Shown here piece by piece: positions 1 through 5,037 of a stretch of DNA of 5,037 nucleotides; position 1 is the first letter of the stretch, and each line of letters begins with the position of its first letter. This DNA comes from Propionicimonas sp. (GTDB taxonomy: Bacteria > Actinomycetota > Actinomycetes > Propionibacteriales > Propionibacteriaceae). The position numbers were made by a program, and so were the translations under genes. The stretch lies in contig JAVHXR010000056.1 in assembly GCA_031119515.1 (NCBI GenBank), positions 1 through 5,037 of the forward strand, read 5' to 3'. Below the pieces are notes generated by a model. The model did not search any database, had not been told where the DNA came from, and saw only the letters and a program-made list of their open reading frames with translations.

Positions 1-158
1 GCATAGGGCACCGCGTCGTCTGGGCGCTGGATCGGCGGCGGCGCGTACGGCTTGCGCCGCCAGGAGAACGGCGCGTCCTCGGCGCCAGGTGGCGGCTTTC
101 GCCCGGAAAGGGTCCCTTCCAGTTGCCGCCACGGGATCGGCGGGTTGTTGTAGCCCAT
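1..158 (-). CDS. dnaE2: Error-prone DNA polymerase III alpha subunit DnaE2, N-terminal fragment
   Basis: The reverse strand encodes 52 codons from an ATG at 158-156 and then leaves the window. The protein starts MGYNNPPIPW, followed by a Pro/Arg-rich stretch ending ..DDAVPY. This is the typical DnaE2 opening that leads into the PHP domain, which would start just past the edge. DnaE2 is a non-essential C-family polymerase that performs translesion synthesis and damage-induced mutagenesis in partnership with ImuA' and ImuB. The ATG overlaps the imuB stop by one base (TGATG at 160-156). An AGG core at 169-167, with AAGG just before it, lies 8 bases upstream, so the gene has a usable ribosome binding site as well as translational coupling. 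It is the third gene of the LexA-controlled operon. Catalytic motifs are outside the window, so the identity rests on the N-terminus and on the neighbours. Confidence 0.9.
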   Translation of the reverse strand, partial: MGYNNPPIPWRQLEGTLSGRKPPPGAEDAPFSWRRKPYAPPPIQRPDDAVPY

Positions 159-1693
159 CAGTCGTACCTGCCTTCGGCCCACCAGCCGTCGGCGTCGAGG
201 ACGAGCAGCCAGGCGCCGCCGGTGTCGTCGGCGACCTGGAAGCGGCAGCCAGCGGTGGCGCGGGCTGGATCCCAGCCGTGCTCGGCGACCGGCCAGGGTC
301 CTGCCCAACCGGCCAGCCGCAGCCGGGCGGCTCCGATCGCCAGCACGGCCGGAGTGCCGGTCAGCAGCAACCGGTCGTCGACACCCACCCTTGCGCCGTT
401 GGCATCGGTCACCTCGACCCGGCGGCGGTCGGCGAAGACGGTGGCAGGCAACGGGTCGGGCAGGCTGCCGGGCCAGGGTCGTCCCGCGGGCCGCGGCAGC
501 ACCGCGCGGTCCCCCCAGGGCACCAGCACCTGGCGCTCGGCGAGCCAGCGGCCGCCGCCGATGGTGGGGGTGACGACCCCCTCGTGGCCCAGCATCGCCT
601 GCACTCGGGACAGGACGTGGTGCACCTTCTCGTCGGCGCCGGCGCCGAACAACCCGGCGGCGTGGTGCGAGATCGCGTCCACCGCCACCGGTTCGAGCCG
701 GACCCTGACCAGCCCGCTGCCGATCACCGTCCCGGCGGCCGCCTGGAGCTGCCAGCGCACCCTGTCGACCACGGCGGCGGCGTCGAAGCAGGCCGGGTGC
801 AGCCACACCCGCTCGCAGTGCTCGCCCTCCTCTGCCAGCAGGTGGACCCGGAGCTCTGTGCAGACCAGGTTGGCGGCGGCCAGGCCGGCGACGAAGTCCT
901 CCGCTGTCGCGCGCACGCTGAAGGCGACCTGGTCGGCGAGGGTCAGGGCGGGCTCGAACTCGATCTGGCGGGCGAGCTCCGGTGGCGGGGTGCGCGCCGT
1001 GACCGGACGGGAATCCCGGCCTCCCGCCAGGTCGTGCAGCCGCACCCCGCGGTCGCCGAACCGGTCGCGGACCTGGCGGGCGTCCATCGACGCGAAGTCG
1101 CCCAGCCGCTTGATCCCCAGCCGCGGCAGCAGCCCCGCCAGTTCGGCATCGCCCAGCCGGCTGACCGGCAGCGGCGCGAGGAAGTCGGCCGATCCCCCGC
1201 CCGGCACCACCAGGATCGGGTCGGCATCGCGGGCCGCCTGCTCGGCGGTGAAGATGCCGTCGGCAACTCCAGCCCGGCCACCGCCGCCGAGGTCGTCCAG
1301 CCCGTCCAGCAGCGCGGTAGCGGCCTGGCGCTCACCGCCGTAGTAGCGCGCAGGCCCACGGACCCGCAGCGCGGCCAGGCCGGGACGCACCACCTGCACC
1401 CCGGGCGCCACCTGCTCGACCCGGTCGACGAGCGGGGCGAACTGGCGTTCGTCGCGGAGCCGGTCGGCCGGCACCACCCGGAGTTCCGGGCAGCGCGCCT
1501 GCGCCTCGCGGCGCCGCTGGCCGGGGTGCACCCCCTCGCCGTAGGCGGCTGTCGAGCACGCCACCACCTCGTTGGCCTCGACCACCGCGACGGCGTCTGC
1601 CGGCGGGGCGTCCTCGGCGAGCCGCCAGGCCGTCACCGGCCAGTCCGGGAACCACAGGACCAGGCACCTCGTCGGTGCCGCGGCGGGGGGCAT
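158..1693 (-). CDS. imuB: ImuB, catalytically inactive Y-family polymerase-like mutasome hub
   Basis: A 511-residue protein with the Y-family (DinB/UmuC) fold layout: palm/fingers about 8-180, helix-hairpin-helix-like region about 180-225 (LGIKRLGDF), little-finger domain about 235-345, and the ImuB-specific C-terminal extension ending WWAEGRYD. Where active polymerases carry the metal-binding Asp (VDMDxF), this protein has CLVLWFPDWPV (10-20). Where SIDE is expected it has PGLAALRV (104-111). It is therefore a non-catalytic adaptor, as in known ImuB proteins, which recruit DnaE2 and ImuA' and bind the beta clamp. The clamp motif region reads AAGLFG (345-350) instead of the glutamine-led QLPLWG of mycobacterial ImuB. 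I chose the ATG at 1693-1691 because it overlaps the imuA' stop (TGATG) and is followed at once by the conserved N-terminus. A longer frame reaches back to 1870 but lies inside imuA', and an in-frame GTG at 1696-1694 directly precedes the ATG. No well-spaced Shine-Dalgarno is visible, so termination-reinitiation is likely. Confidence 0.93.
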   Translation of the reverse strand: MPPAAAPTRCLVLWFPDWPVTAWRLAEDAPPADAVAVVEANEVVACSTAAYGEGVHPGQRRREAQARCPELRVVPADRLRDERQFAPLVDRVEQVAPGVQVVRPGLAALRVRGPARYYGGERQAATALLDGLDDLGGGGRAGVADGIFTAEQAARDADPILVVPGGGSADFLAPLPVSRLGDAELAGLLPRLGIKRLGDFASMDARQVRDRFGDRGVRLHDLAGGRDSRPVTARTPPPELARQIEFEPALTLADQVAFSVRATAEDFVAGLAAANLVCTELRVHLLAEEGEHCERVWLHPACFDAAAVVDRVRWQLQAAAGTVIGSGLVRVRLEPVAVDAISHHAAGLFGAGADEKVHHVLSRVQAMLGHEGVVTPTIGGGRWLAERQVLVPWGDRAVLPRPAGRPWPGSLPDPLPATVFADRRRVEVTDANGARVGVDDRLLLTGTPAVLAIGAARLRLAGWAGPWPVAEHGWDPARATAGCRFQVADDTGGAWLLVLDADGWWAEGRYD

Positions 1694-2370
1694 CACCCCA
1701 CCGCCCGCAGTTCCACCGGCCCGGTACCCGGGGCCTTCGCCGACAACCGCCCCGTGGCATCCGGCAGGACCAGCCGGACGTGGCGCGGGGTGGCGGTGCT
1801 CCTGGTGGCGACCGACACGACCACGTCCCGGCCGGACAGGTAGCCGTGGCCCTCGCCCAGCCCTTCCCAACGCGCCTCGTCGACGGCAAGCCGCGCCTCG
1901 ACCCGCGGCCAGTCGCCACAGACCAGCAGGACGCAGGACCGCTCCCGCAGTCTGGCGGCGAGCCGGGCGGCGTCGGCATCCCGCACCCTCCCGGCAGGCC
2001 GGACGGCGACCACCGGCAGCACCTCAGCCAGCGCAGCGACCACCGACAGCCAGCGCTCCCCCGGCTGTGGCACCAGGGCGATCCGGTCGAGGGCGACACC
2101 GGCGCTGCGGGCGGCCTCTGCGCCCAACTCTGGGACGCCCACCACGCCGCACCACGAGCCCGCCGCGGAGGGCTCGGCGAGCAGCGTGAGCAGCAGGGCT
2201 CCCCCGGTCACCGAATAGGCTGCCCCGGGACGCAGCCCGCCGTCGGGAAGAAGCGGTGCCAGGGCGGGGTGAACCGGGACGAGGTGGTGGACCTTCGCCG
2301 TCCCCGCCTTCGCGCGCACCAACTGCTGCAGGGCGTCCCTGCTAGGGAGTTCGGCAGCGCGTACGGACAC
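1693..2370 (-). CDS. imuA': ImuA', RecA-fold-like mutasome accessory protein
   Basis: A 225-residue protein matching the actinobacterial ImuA' pattern: a short N-terminal helix (RDALQQLVRAKAG), the VHPALAPLLPDGGLRPG block (33-49), a core with GSWCGVVGVPELG (71-83) and ALVPQPG (98-104), then a strand-rich C-terminal half. Walker A is not intact: SVTGGALL (53-60) sits where RecA/SulA-like relatives have GxxxxGK(S/T), so nucleotide binding is doubtful; this is usual for the group. In mycobacteria ImuA' binds ImuB and is needed for DnaE2-dependent mutagenesis. The start is the GTG at 2370-2368. It is the first usable start in frame: upstream in frame there is only a CTG, then a TGA at 2400-2398. 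A GGAGGG string abuts the GTG with no spacer, which is too close for a Shine-Dalgarno; with the promoter placed just upstream, the message is probably leaderless. A TTG/GTG pair at codons 17-18 is a less likely alternative. The stop overlaps the imuB ATG by one base. Confidence 0.9.
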   Translation of the reverse strand: MSVRAAELPSRDALQQLVRAKAGTAKVHHLVPVHPALAPLLPDGGLRPGAAYSVTGGALLLTLLAEPSAAGSWCGVVGVPELGAEAARSAGVALDRIALVPQPGERWLSVVAALAEVLPVVAVRPAGRVRDADAARLAARLRERSCVLLVCGDWPRVEARLAVDEARWEGLGEGHGYLSGRDVVVSVATRSTATPRHVRLVLPDATGRLSAKAPGTGPVELRAVG

Positions 2371-2376
2371 CCCTCC

Positions 2377-2405
2377 ATCTTCGAACAGGTGTTCGAATCA
2401 GTCAA
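2377..2405 (-). promoter_or_regulatory. Candidate sigma-A-type promoter of the imuA'-imuB-dnaE2 operon
   Basis: On the minus strand TTGACT (2405-2400) matches five of six bases of the -35 consensus. A 17-base spacer (2399-2383) follows, then GAAGAT (2382-2377), which keeps the A at position 2 and the final AT of the -10 consensus. The usual 6-base gap would put transcription start at about 2370, the G of the imuA' GTG. The LexA box occupies the spacer and the start of the -10, so bound LexA would block RNA polymerase. The -35 and spacing are good and the -10 is weak; the start site is inferred. Confidence 0.6.
2380..2397 (-). promoter_or_regulatory. LexA-binding SOS box
   Basis: A perfect palindrome, TTCGAAC-acct-GTTCGAA on the minus strand, contains the actinobacterial/Gram-positive SOS consensus TCGAAC-N4-GTTCGA with no mismatch and one further matched base on each side. 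It ends 9 bases upstream of the imuA' start and sits between the candidate -35 and -10 hexamers. Repression by LexA and release after RecA-stimulated LexA cleavage is the expected control of this cassette. Nothing in the sequence suggests that it also serves the rightward SDR gene, whose start is over 420 bases away. Confidence 0.93.
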
Positions 2406-2412
2406 GATGGGG

Positions 2413-2434
2413 CGTCCAGCCATCGTCCAGCCAT
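2413..2434. repeat. Perfect tandem 11-bp repeat upstream of the SOS promoter
   Basis: CGTCCAGCCAT occurs twice with no gap (2413-2423 and 2424-2434), 8 bases upstream of the -35 hexamer of the mutasome promoter. Nine bases of the same word (CGTCCAGCC) recur at 2525-2533 and seven at 2564-2570. The second copy also forms one arm of a short inverted repeat, CCAGC-N6-GCTGG (2427-2442). It could be an activator site pair or a chance slippage duplication; no known regulator is recognised. Confidence 0.6.
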
Positions 2435-2721
2435 GGTGCTGGCCTCACATACGAACCGTCAGTTCGGCCCGACGCTGGCCGTCCGTCACGCATCAGCCAC
2501 GGCCGATTCGCTGGTGGTCCTGAGCGTCCAGCCCGACCCGCGGTGCCCGCTGGCGATGCTGCTCGTCCAGAGCGGCCAGGTCGCCTGACAAACGGCAGCT
2601 GGAGCCCGCTCGGCCCTCTAGTCGAGCGCGGGCGACTGCCCGTCCGGCTCCGGACTGGAGATCGCCGGCTGACACCGGCCGGGCCCGGCCATCCGCCAGC
2701 CGGCCGACGCGCGACATACCG

Positions 2722-2740
2722 CCCGTGTGGTGCACACTGG
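2722..2740. promoter_or_regulatory. Inverted repeat, possible operator for the SDR/MFS unit
   Basis: GTGTG-gtg-CACAC (2725-2737), extended outward by one mismatch and two further pairs (CC at 2722-2723 with GG at 2739-2740), gives an almost perfect 19-bp dyad. It ends 78 bases upstream of the SDR start. Size and symmetry suit a homodimeric repressor, but no regulator gene is in the window and no family is recognised. It may be chance in a GC-rich region. Confidence 0.3.
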
Positions 2741-2818
2741 TCACTTCGGGGGCTCGGCGGACACGACGACTCAACCCGCGGGCCGGCGATCCCGGCCACT
2801 GCAGTGAGGCGGTCCGGA

Positions 2819-3655
2819 ATGGCCCAGGACGAGACAACCCGACGCAAGGTGATCGTCATCACCGGCGCCAGCGACGGGATCGGAGCGGCGGCCGCCAGGC
2901 GGCTGGTCGAGAACGGTCACCGGGTCGTCGTGGTGGGAAGGTCGGCGGAGAAGACCGCGTCGATCGGACGCGCGCTCGGCGTCGACCATCACGTGGCCGA
3001 TTTCGCCAGGTTCGGAGAGGTCAGCGAGTTGGCGTCCGTCCTGCTCAAGCGGTACCCCCGAATCGACGTGCTCGCCAACAACGCGGGCCTGATCAGCCAG
3101 CGGCGCACCCTCACCGAGGACGGCCACGAACGCACCTTCCAGGTCAACCACCTCTCGCCGTTCCTGCTCACACAGCTGTTGCTCGACCGGCTGCTGGAGT
3201 CGCGCGCGACAGTGGTGGCGACCTCCAGCGCAGCCCACTACGGCGGCCGGATCGACCTCGACGACCTCGACCACGCCCGCGGCTTCACCACGATGCGGGC
3301 CTACAGCGACAGCAAGCTCGCCCAGGTCCTGCACACCCGCGAACTGGAGCGTCGGTACGGCACAGCCGGTCTCTCCTCTGCCGCGTTCCACCCCGGCGTG
3401 ATCGCCTCCAGCTTCGCCACCGCCGAACGCGGCCCGGTCTCGTGGGCCTACCGCGGACCGCTGCCCAAGCTGGTCCTCGGCAAGCCAGAGCAGGGCGCCG
3501 ACACCCTGGTGTTCCTCGCCGAGGGGGTGCCCGGCCAGGACTTCGCCTCCGGCGGCTACTTCCACCGGCGGCGACCCGCGCGGACGAACCCGCAGGCCGA
3601 CGACGCCGTCCTCGCCGCCGGCCTGTGGGAGCGATCGGCGGCAATGGTCGGCTGA
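2819..3655 (+). CDS. Short-chain dehydrogenase/reductase (SDR), probably NADP(H)-dependent
   Basis: A 278-residue single-domain Rossmann oxidoreductase, normal length for the retinol-dehydrogenase/WW-oxidoreductase-like branch of classical SDRs. Visible motifs are the nucleotide-binding TGASDGIG (15-22), NNAG (87-90), the active-site Asn in FQVNHLSPF (N110), Ser in ATSSAAHYGG (S136/S137), and the catalytic YSDSK (Y162, K166). HPGVIASS (191-198) follows the active site, as usual. An Arg directly after the second strand (VVVVGR, R41) favours NADP(H) over NAD(H). No signal peptide or membrane helix is seen, so it is cytosolic. The start is the ATG at 2819 with GAGG at 2806-2809 nine bases upstream; an in-frame GTG at 2804 is a weaker alternative. 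The open frame extends back to 2543, but its extra 92 residues do not look like protein. It is followed after 46 bases by an MFS transporter gene on the same strand, probably cotranscribed. The substrate cannot be deduced; a small hydrophobic alcohol or ketone is the family norm. Confidence 0.93.
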   Translation: MAQDETTRRKVIVITGASDGIGAAAARRLVENGHRVVVVGRSAEKTASIGRALGVDHHVADFARFGEVSELASVLLKRYPRIDVLANNAGLISQRRTLTEDGHERTFQVNHLSPFLLTQLLLDRLLESRATVVATSSAAHYGGRIDLDDLDHARGFTTMRAYSDSKLAQVLHTRELERRYGTAGLSSAAFHPGVIASSFATAERGPVSWAYRGPLPKLVLGKPEQGADTLVFLAEGVPGQDFASGGYFHRRRPARTNPQADDAVLAAGLWERSAAMVG

Positions 3656-3656
3656 G

Positions 3657-3680
3657 GCCCCCAAGTCGATTCCGGGGGGT
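3657..3680 (+). other. Short GC hairpin between the SDR and MFS genes
   Basis: CCCCC (3658-3662) can pair with the G-run at 3674-3679 around a loop of about 11 bases, extendable by a G-T pair (3657/3680). It starts 2 bases after the SDR stop and has no T-run, so it is at best a weak terminator, an mRNA-stabilising stem or chance. Confidence 0.25.
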
Positions 3681-3701
3681 GGTTCGTGGGAAGATGGTCT
3701 G

Positions 3702-4940
3702 ATGCGTCCCTACCTCGAAATCCTTCGGATCCCGGGCGCCCTGAAGTTCTCCTCGGCCGGCATGCTGGCCCGCTCCGGCGGCGCCATGATGGGCATCGGC
3801 CTCGTGCTGATGGTCTCCGGCCTCTACGACAGCTATGAACTCGCGGGCGGCCTGGCTGCGGCCAACGCGGTCGCCTGGGCACTCGGCACCGCCGTGCTGT
3901 CGAATCTCGTCGACCGCTTCGGCCAGCGCCGGGTGATGCTGCCTGCCGTCCTGGTCAGCAGCACCAGCCTCGCGCTGCTGGTCGTCCTGGCCGTGGCCCA
4001 GTTCCCGATCTGGGCCCTGTTCGTGCCCGCGGTGGTCAGCGGTGCGAGCGGCGGCGCCCCCGGGGCACTGGTCCGCGCCCGGTGGAACCACGTCACCGCC
4101 GACCCCGGACGGCTTCACACCGCGTTCGCGCTCGAGTCCACCCTGGACGAGATCACCTTCGTCGTCGGCCCGGTGGCCGCGACCGCCCTGGCCACGCTCG
4201 TCCACCCCGCCGCCGGGCTCGTGCTGCCGGTGATCCTGTCGCTGGTGGGCGCGGCGCTGTTCTACTCCCAGCGCGCCACCGAGCCCCCGGTTCTGCCGCG
4301 GACGCTCGCCACCGGCGACCGCCGTCCGCCGCTGCGCGAACGCCTGGTGCTGCTGTTCCCCGGTGTCGGCGCCGTGATCGCGGTCAACCTGCTGATCGGT
4401 GCGGTGTTCGGCGCCATCGACATCACGGTCGTGGCGGCGGCGACGGCCTTCGACGCCCGCGCGGCCTCGGGGGTCGTCCTCGCGGTGTTCTCGCTGGCGT
4501 CGGCAGCGGCAGGCTTCTACTACGGGGCAAGGCACTGGGCATCGGCGCTGCCGATCCGGTTCGTTGTCGGGGTCCTCGCCCTGCTGGTCGCCACGCTCGG
4601 GCTGCTGGTCGCCAACAGCATCGTCGTGCTCGCCGCCGTCGGGGTGGCCGTGGGCCTGACCGTCTCCCCCACCCTGATCAACGGCAACACCCTGATCAAG
4701 AAGCTCGCCCCGGCGCCGCGGCTCACCGAGAGCCTGGCCTGGATGGGCACGGGCATCGGGATCGGGGCCGCGCTCGGCTCGAGCATGGCCGGGCGGGCGA
4801 TCGACACCGCCGGGTACCACGGTGGCTTCGTCGTCGTGGTGGTCTCGGCGACCCTGGCCGCCGTGATCGCCGCGGCCTCCTACCTGACCTTGCGGCGGGT
4901 GACCGCTTCCGCCACGGACGTGGCAGTGGCGGCGGCCTGA
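3702..4940 (+). CDS. Major facilitator superfamily (MFS) transporter, 12 transmembrane helices
   Basis: A 412-residue, very hydrophobic protein with two six-helix halves. Likely membrane segments (residues): 18-38, 46-68, 78-98, 101-121, 147-167, 168-188, then a charged central loop 190-214 (TGDRRPPLRER), then 215-240, 254-276, 284-305, 306-328, 343-365 and 373-397. The loop after helix 2 carries an MFS motif A variant, LSNLVDRFGQRR (66-77), matching GxxxDRxGRR apart from its first residue. These features suit a proton-driven exporter of a small molecule; the substrate is not evident. The start is the ATG at 3702 with a GGGAAG string at 3688-3693, eight bases upstream. A two-codon frame ATG-GTC-TGA (3694-3702) overlaps this ATG. 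The gene lies 46 bases after the SDR gene on the same strand, so the two may act on one compound. Its stop is one base from the stop of a convergent gene. Confidence 0.92.
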   Translation: MRPYLEILRIPGALKFSSAGMLARSGGAMMGIGLVLMVSGLYDSYELAGGLAAANAVAWALGTAVLSNLVDRFGQRRVMLPAVLVSSTSLALLVVLAVAQFPIWALFVPAVVSGASGGAPGALVRARWNHVTADPGRLHTAFALESTLDEITFVVGPVAATALATLVHPAAGLVLPVILSLVGAALFYSQRATEPPVLPRTLATGDRRPPLRERLVLLFPGVGAVIAVNLLIGAVFGAIDITVVAAATAFDARAASGVVLAVFSLASAAAGFYYGARHWASALPIRFVVGVLALLVATLGLLVANSIVVLAAVGVAVGLTVSPTLINGNTLIKKLAPAPRLTESLAWMGTGIGIGAALGSSMAGRAIDTAGYHGGFVVVVVSATLAAVIAAASYLTLRRVTASATDVAVAAA

Positions 4941-4941
4941 G

Positions 4942-5037
4942 CTACCACAACGGGTGGACGTCGGCCCGCAGCCGGGCGTCGTAGACCTCGTGGACGCGGG
5001 CGTCGAACTCCGTCAGGTCGAACCCGGCGTCGAGCGC
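4942..5037 (-). CDS. C-terminal fragment of an unrecognised protein
   Basis: On the minus strand an open frame enters at the right edge and runs 31 codons to a TAG at 4944-4942. It begins ALDAGFDLTEFDARV and ends ADVHPLW. The amphipathic, acid-rich helical pattern (FDLTEFDARVHEVYDARLR) and clean codon use look like a genuine C-terminus rather than an antisense shadow. The LTEFDARV...ARLRADV pattern loosely resembles the helical tail of the actinobacterial DUF1707 domain, but this is too short to name. It converges on the MFS gene with one base between the stops, leaving no room for a terminator between the coding regions. Confidence 0.6.
   Translation of the reverse strand, partial: ALDAGFDLTEFDARVHEVYDARLRADVHPLW

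Larger units (their letters stand above)
2398..2818. other. Intergenic region between the divergent imuA' and SDR genes
   Basis: About 420 bases without a believable gene. Open frames exist on both strands but give low-complexity Arg/Pro/Gly translations with no recognisable domain and no good ribosome binding site. Besides the left-hand promoter and tandem repeat, I see inverted repeats: CGAAC-N5-GTTCG (2452-2466), AGTCG-N8-CGACT (2620-2637), GTCCG-N4-CGGAC (2642-2655), GCCGG-N6-CCGGC (2664-2679) and the 14-bp palindrome GGCCGGGCCCGGCC (2677-2690). None is followed by a T-run, so no intrinsic terminator is called. The promoter of the SDR gene must lie here, but no convincing -35/-10 pair stands out. 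The length is generous for a divergent promoter region, so a decayed or very small gene cannot be ruled out. Confidence 0.6.

Noticed and set aside
89..1843. Long plus-strand open frame (584 residues) opposite imuB, and others at 123-1343 and 1572-2523
   Set aside because: Translations are Arg/Pro/Gly/Ala-rich with no domain, and they mirror imuA' and imuB codons; this is a usual high-GC antisense artefact.
1694..1870. N-terminal extension of ImuB by 59 residues
   Set aside because: It lies wholly within imuA' in another frame, has a low-complexity translation, and the ATG at 1693 precedes the conserved N-terminus exactly.
2389..2400. GTGTTCGAATCA resembling a tRNA T-loop (GGTTCGAATC)
   Set aside because: No acceptor, D or anticodon arms can be built around it; the bases belong to the perfect LexA palindrome.
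2451..2467. CGAAC-N5-GTTCG as a second LexA box
   Set aside because: The spacer is 5 instead of 4 bases and the outer T/A of the SOS consensus is missing on both sides.
2677..2690. GGCCGGGCCCGGCC as an intrinsic terminator
   Set aside because: It is a palindrome without a loop-forming spacer and without a downstream T-run on either strand.
2543..2818. N-terminal extension of the SDR protein by 92 residues
   Set aside because: The extension is Arg/Pro-rich and domain-free, whereas the ATG at 2819 has a well-placed GAGG and gives the normal family length.
2398..2862. Minus-strand frames in the intergenic region (154 and 114 residues)
   Set aside because: They run into the SDR start from the wrong strand, show compositional bias only, and have no recognisable family or ribosome binding site.
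3285..4820. Minus-strand 511-residue open frame opposite the SDR and MFS genes
   Set aside because: Low-complexity Gly/Arg/Asp/Gln translation, antisense to two genes with clear families; no ribosome binding site or motif.
1..5037. CRISPR array, insertion sequence or phage attachment site
   Set aside because: No regularly spaced repeats, transposase motifs, terminal inverted repeats or tRNA-end duplications were found.

Overview
The window comes from a very GC-rich genome. GC-ending codons dominate, and long open frames run antisense to every real gene. Together with a perfect actinobacterial LexA box (TCGAAC-N4-GTTCGA) and an ImuA'/ImuB/DnaE2 mutasome cassette, this points to an actinomycete, perhaps a mycobacterial or pseudonocardial relative. 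The lineage is an inference from style and cassette type; no rRNA or marker gene is present.

Positions 1-2405, minus strand: an SOS-controlled mutagenesis operon read right to left. A LexA box at 2380-2397 fills the spacer of a candidate promoter (-35 TTGACT at 2405-2400, -10 GAAGAT at 2382-2377). Then come imuA' (2370-1693), imuB (1693-158) and the first 52 codons of dnaE2 (158 to the left edge). Both gene junctions are one-base TGATG overlaps, so the three proteins are probably made by coupled translation from one DNA-damage-induced message. In characterised systems, ImuB is a catalytically dead Y-family polymerase that links the beta clamp, ImuA' and the error-prone polymerase DnaE2 for translesion synthesis and induced mutagenesis. 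Here ImuB lacks the polymerase acidic residues, as expected, but its presumed clamp-binding motif also looks degenerate (AAGLFG where QLPLWG is expected).

Positions 2398-2818: about 420 bases with no convincing gene. They hold a perfect tandem 11-bp repeat just upstream of the SOS promoter, several inverted repeats, and a GTGTG-N3-CACAC element that could be an operator for the rightward genes.

Positions 2819-4940, plus strand: a short-chain dehydrogenase/reductase (SDR) gene and, 46 bases further, a 12-helix MFS transporter gene. They probably form a two-gene transcription unit; the substrates cannot be read from the sequence.

Positions 4942-5037, minus strand: the C-terminal 31 codons of an unrecognised convergent gene, whose stop lies one base from the transporter's stop.

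The mutasome is a known system. I see no wholly new system here. The most interesting points are the architecture of the SOS promoter (probably a leaderless GTG-initiated message), the double TGATG coupling with dnaE2 inside the operon, and the unusual clamp motif of ImuB.
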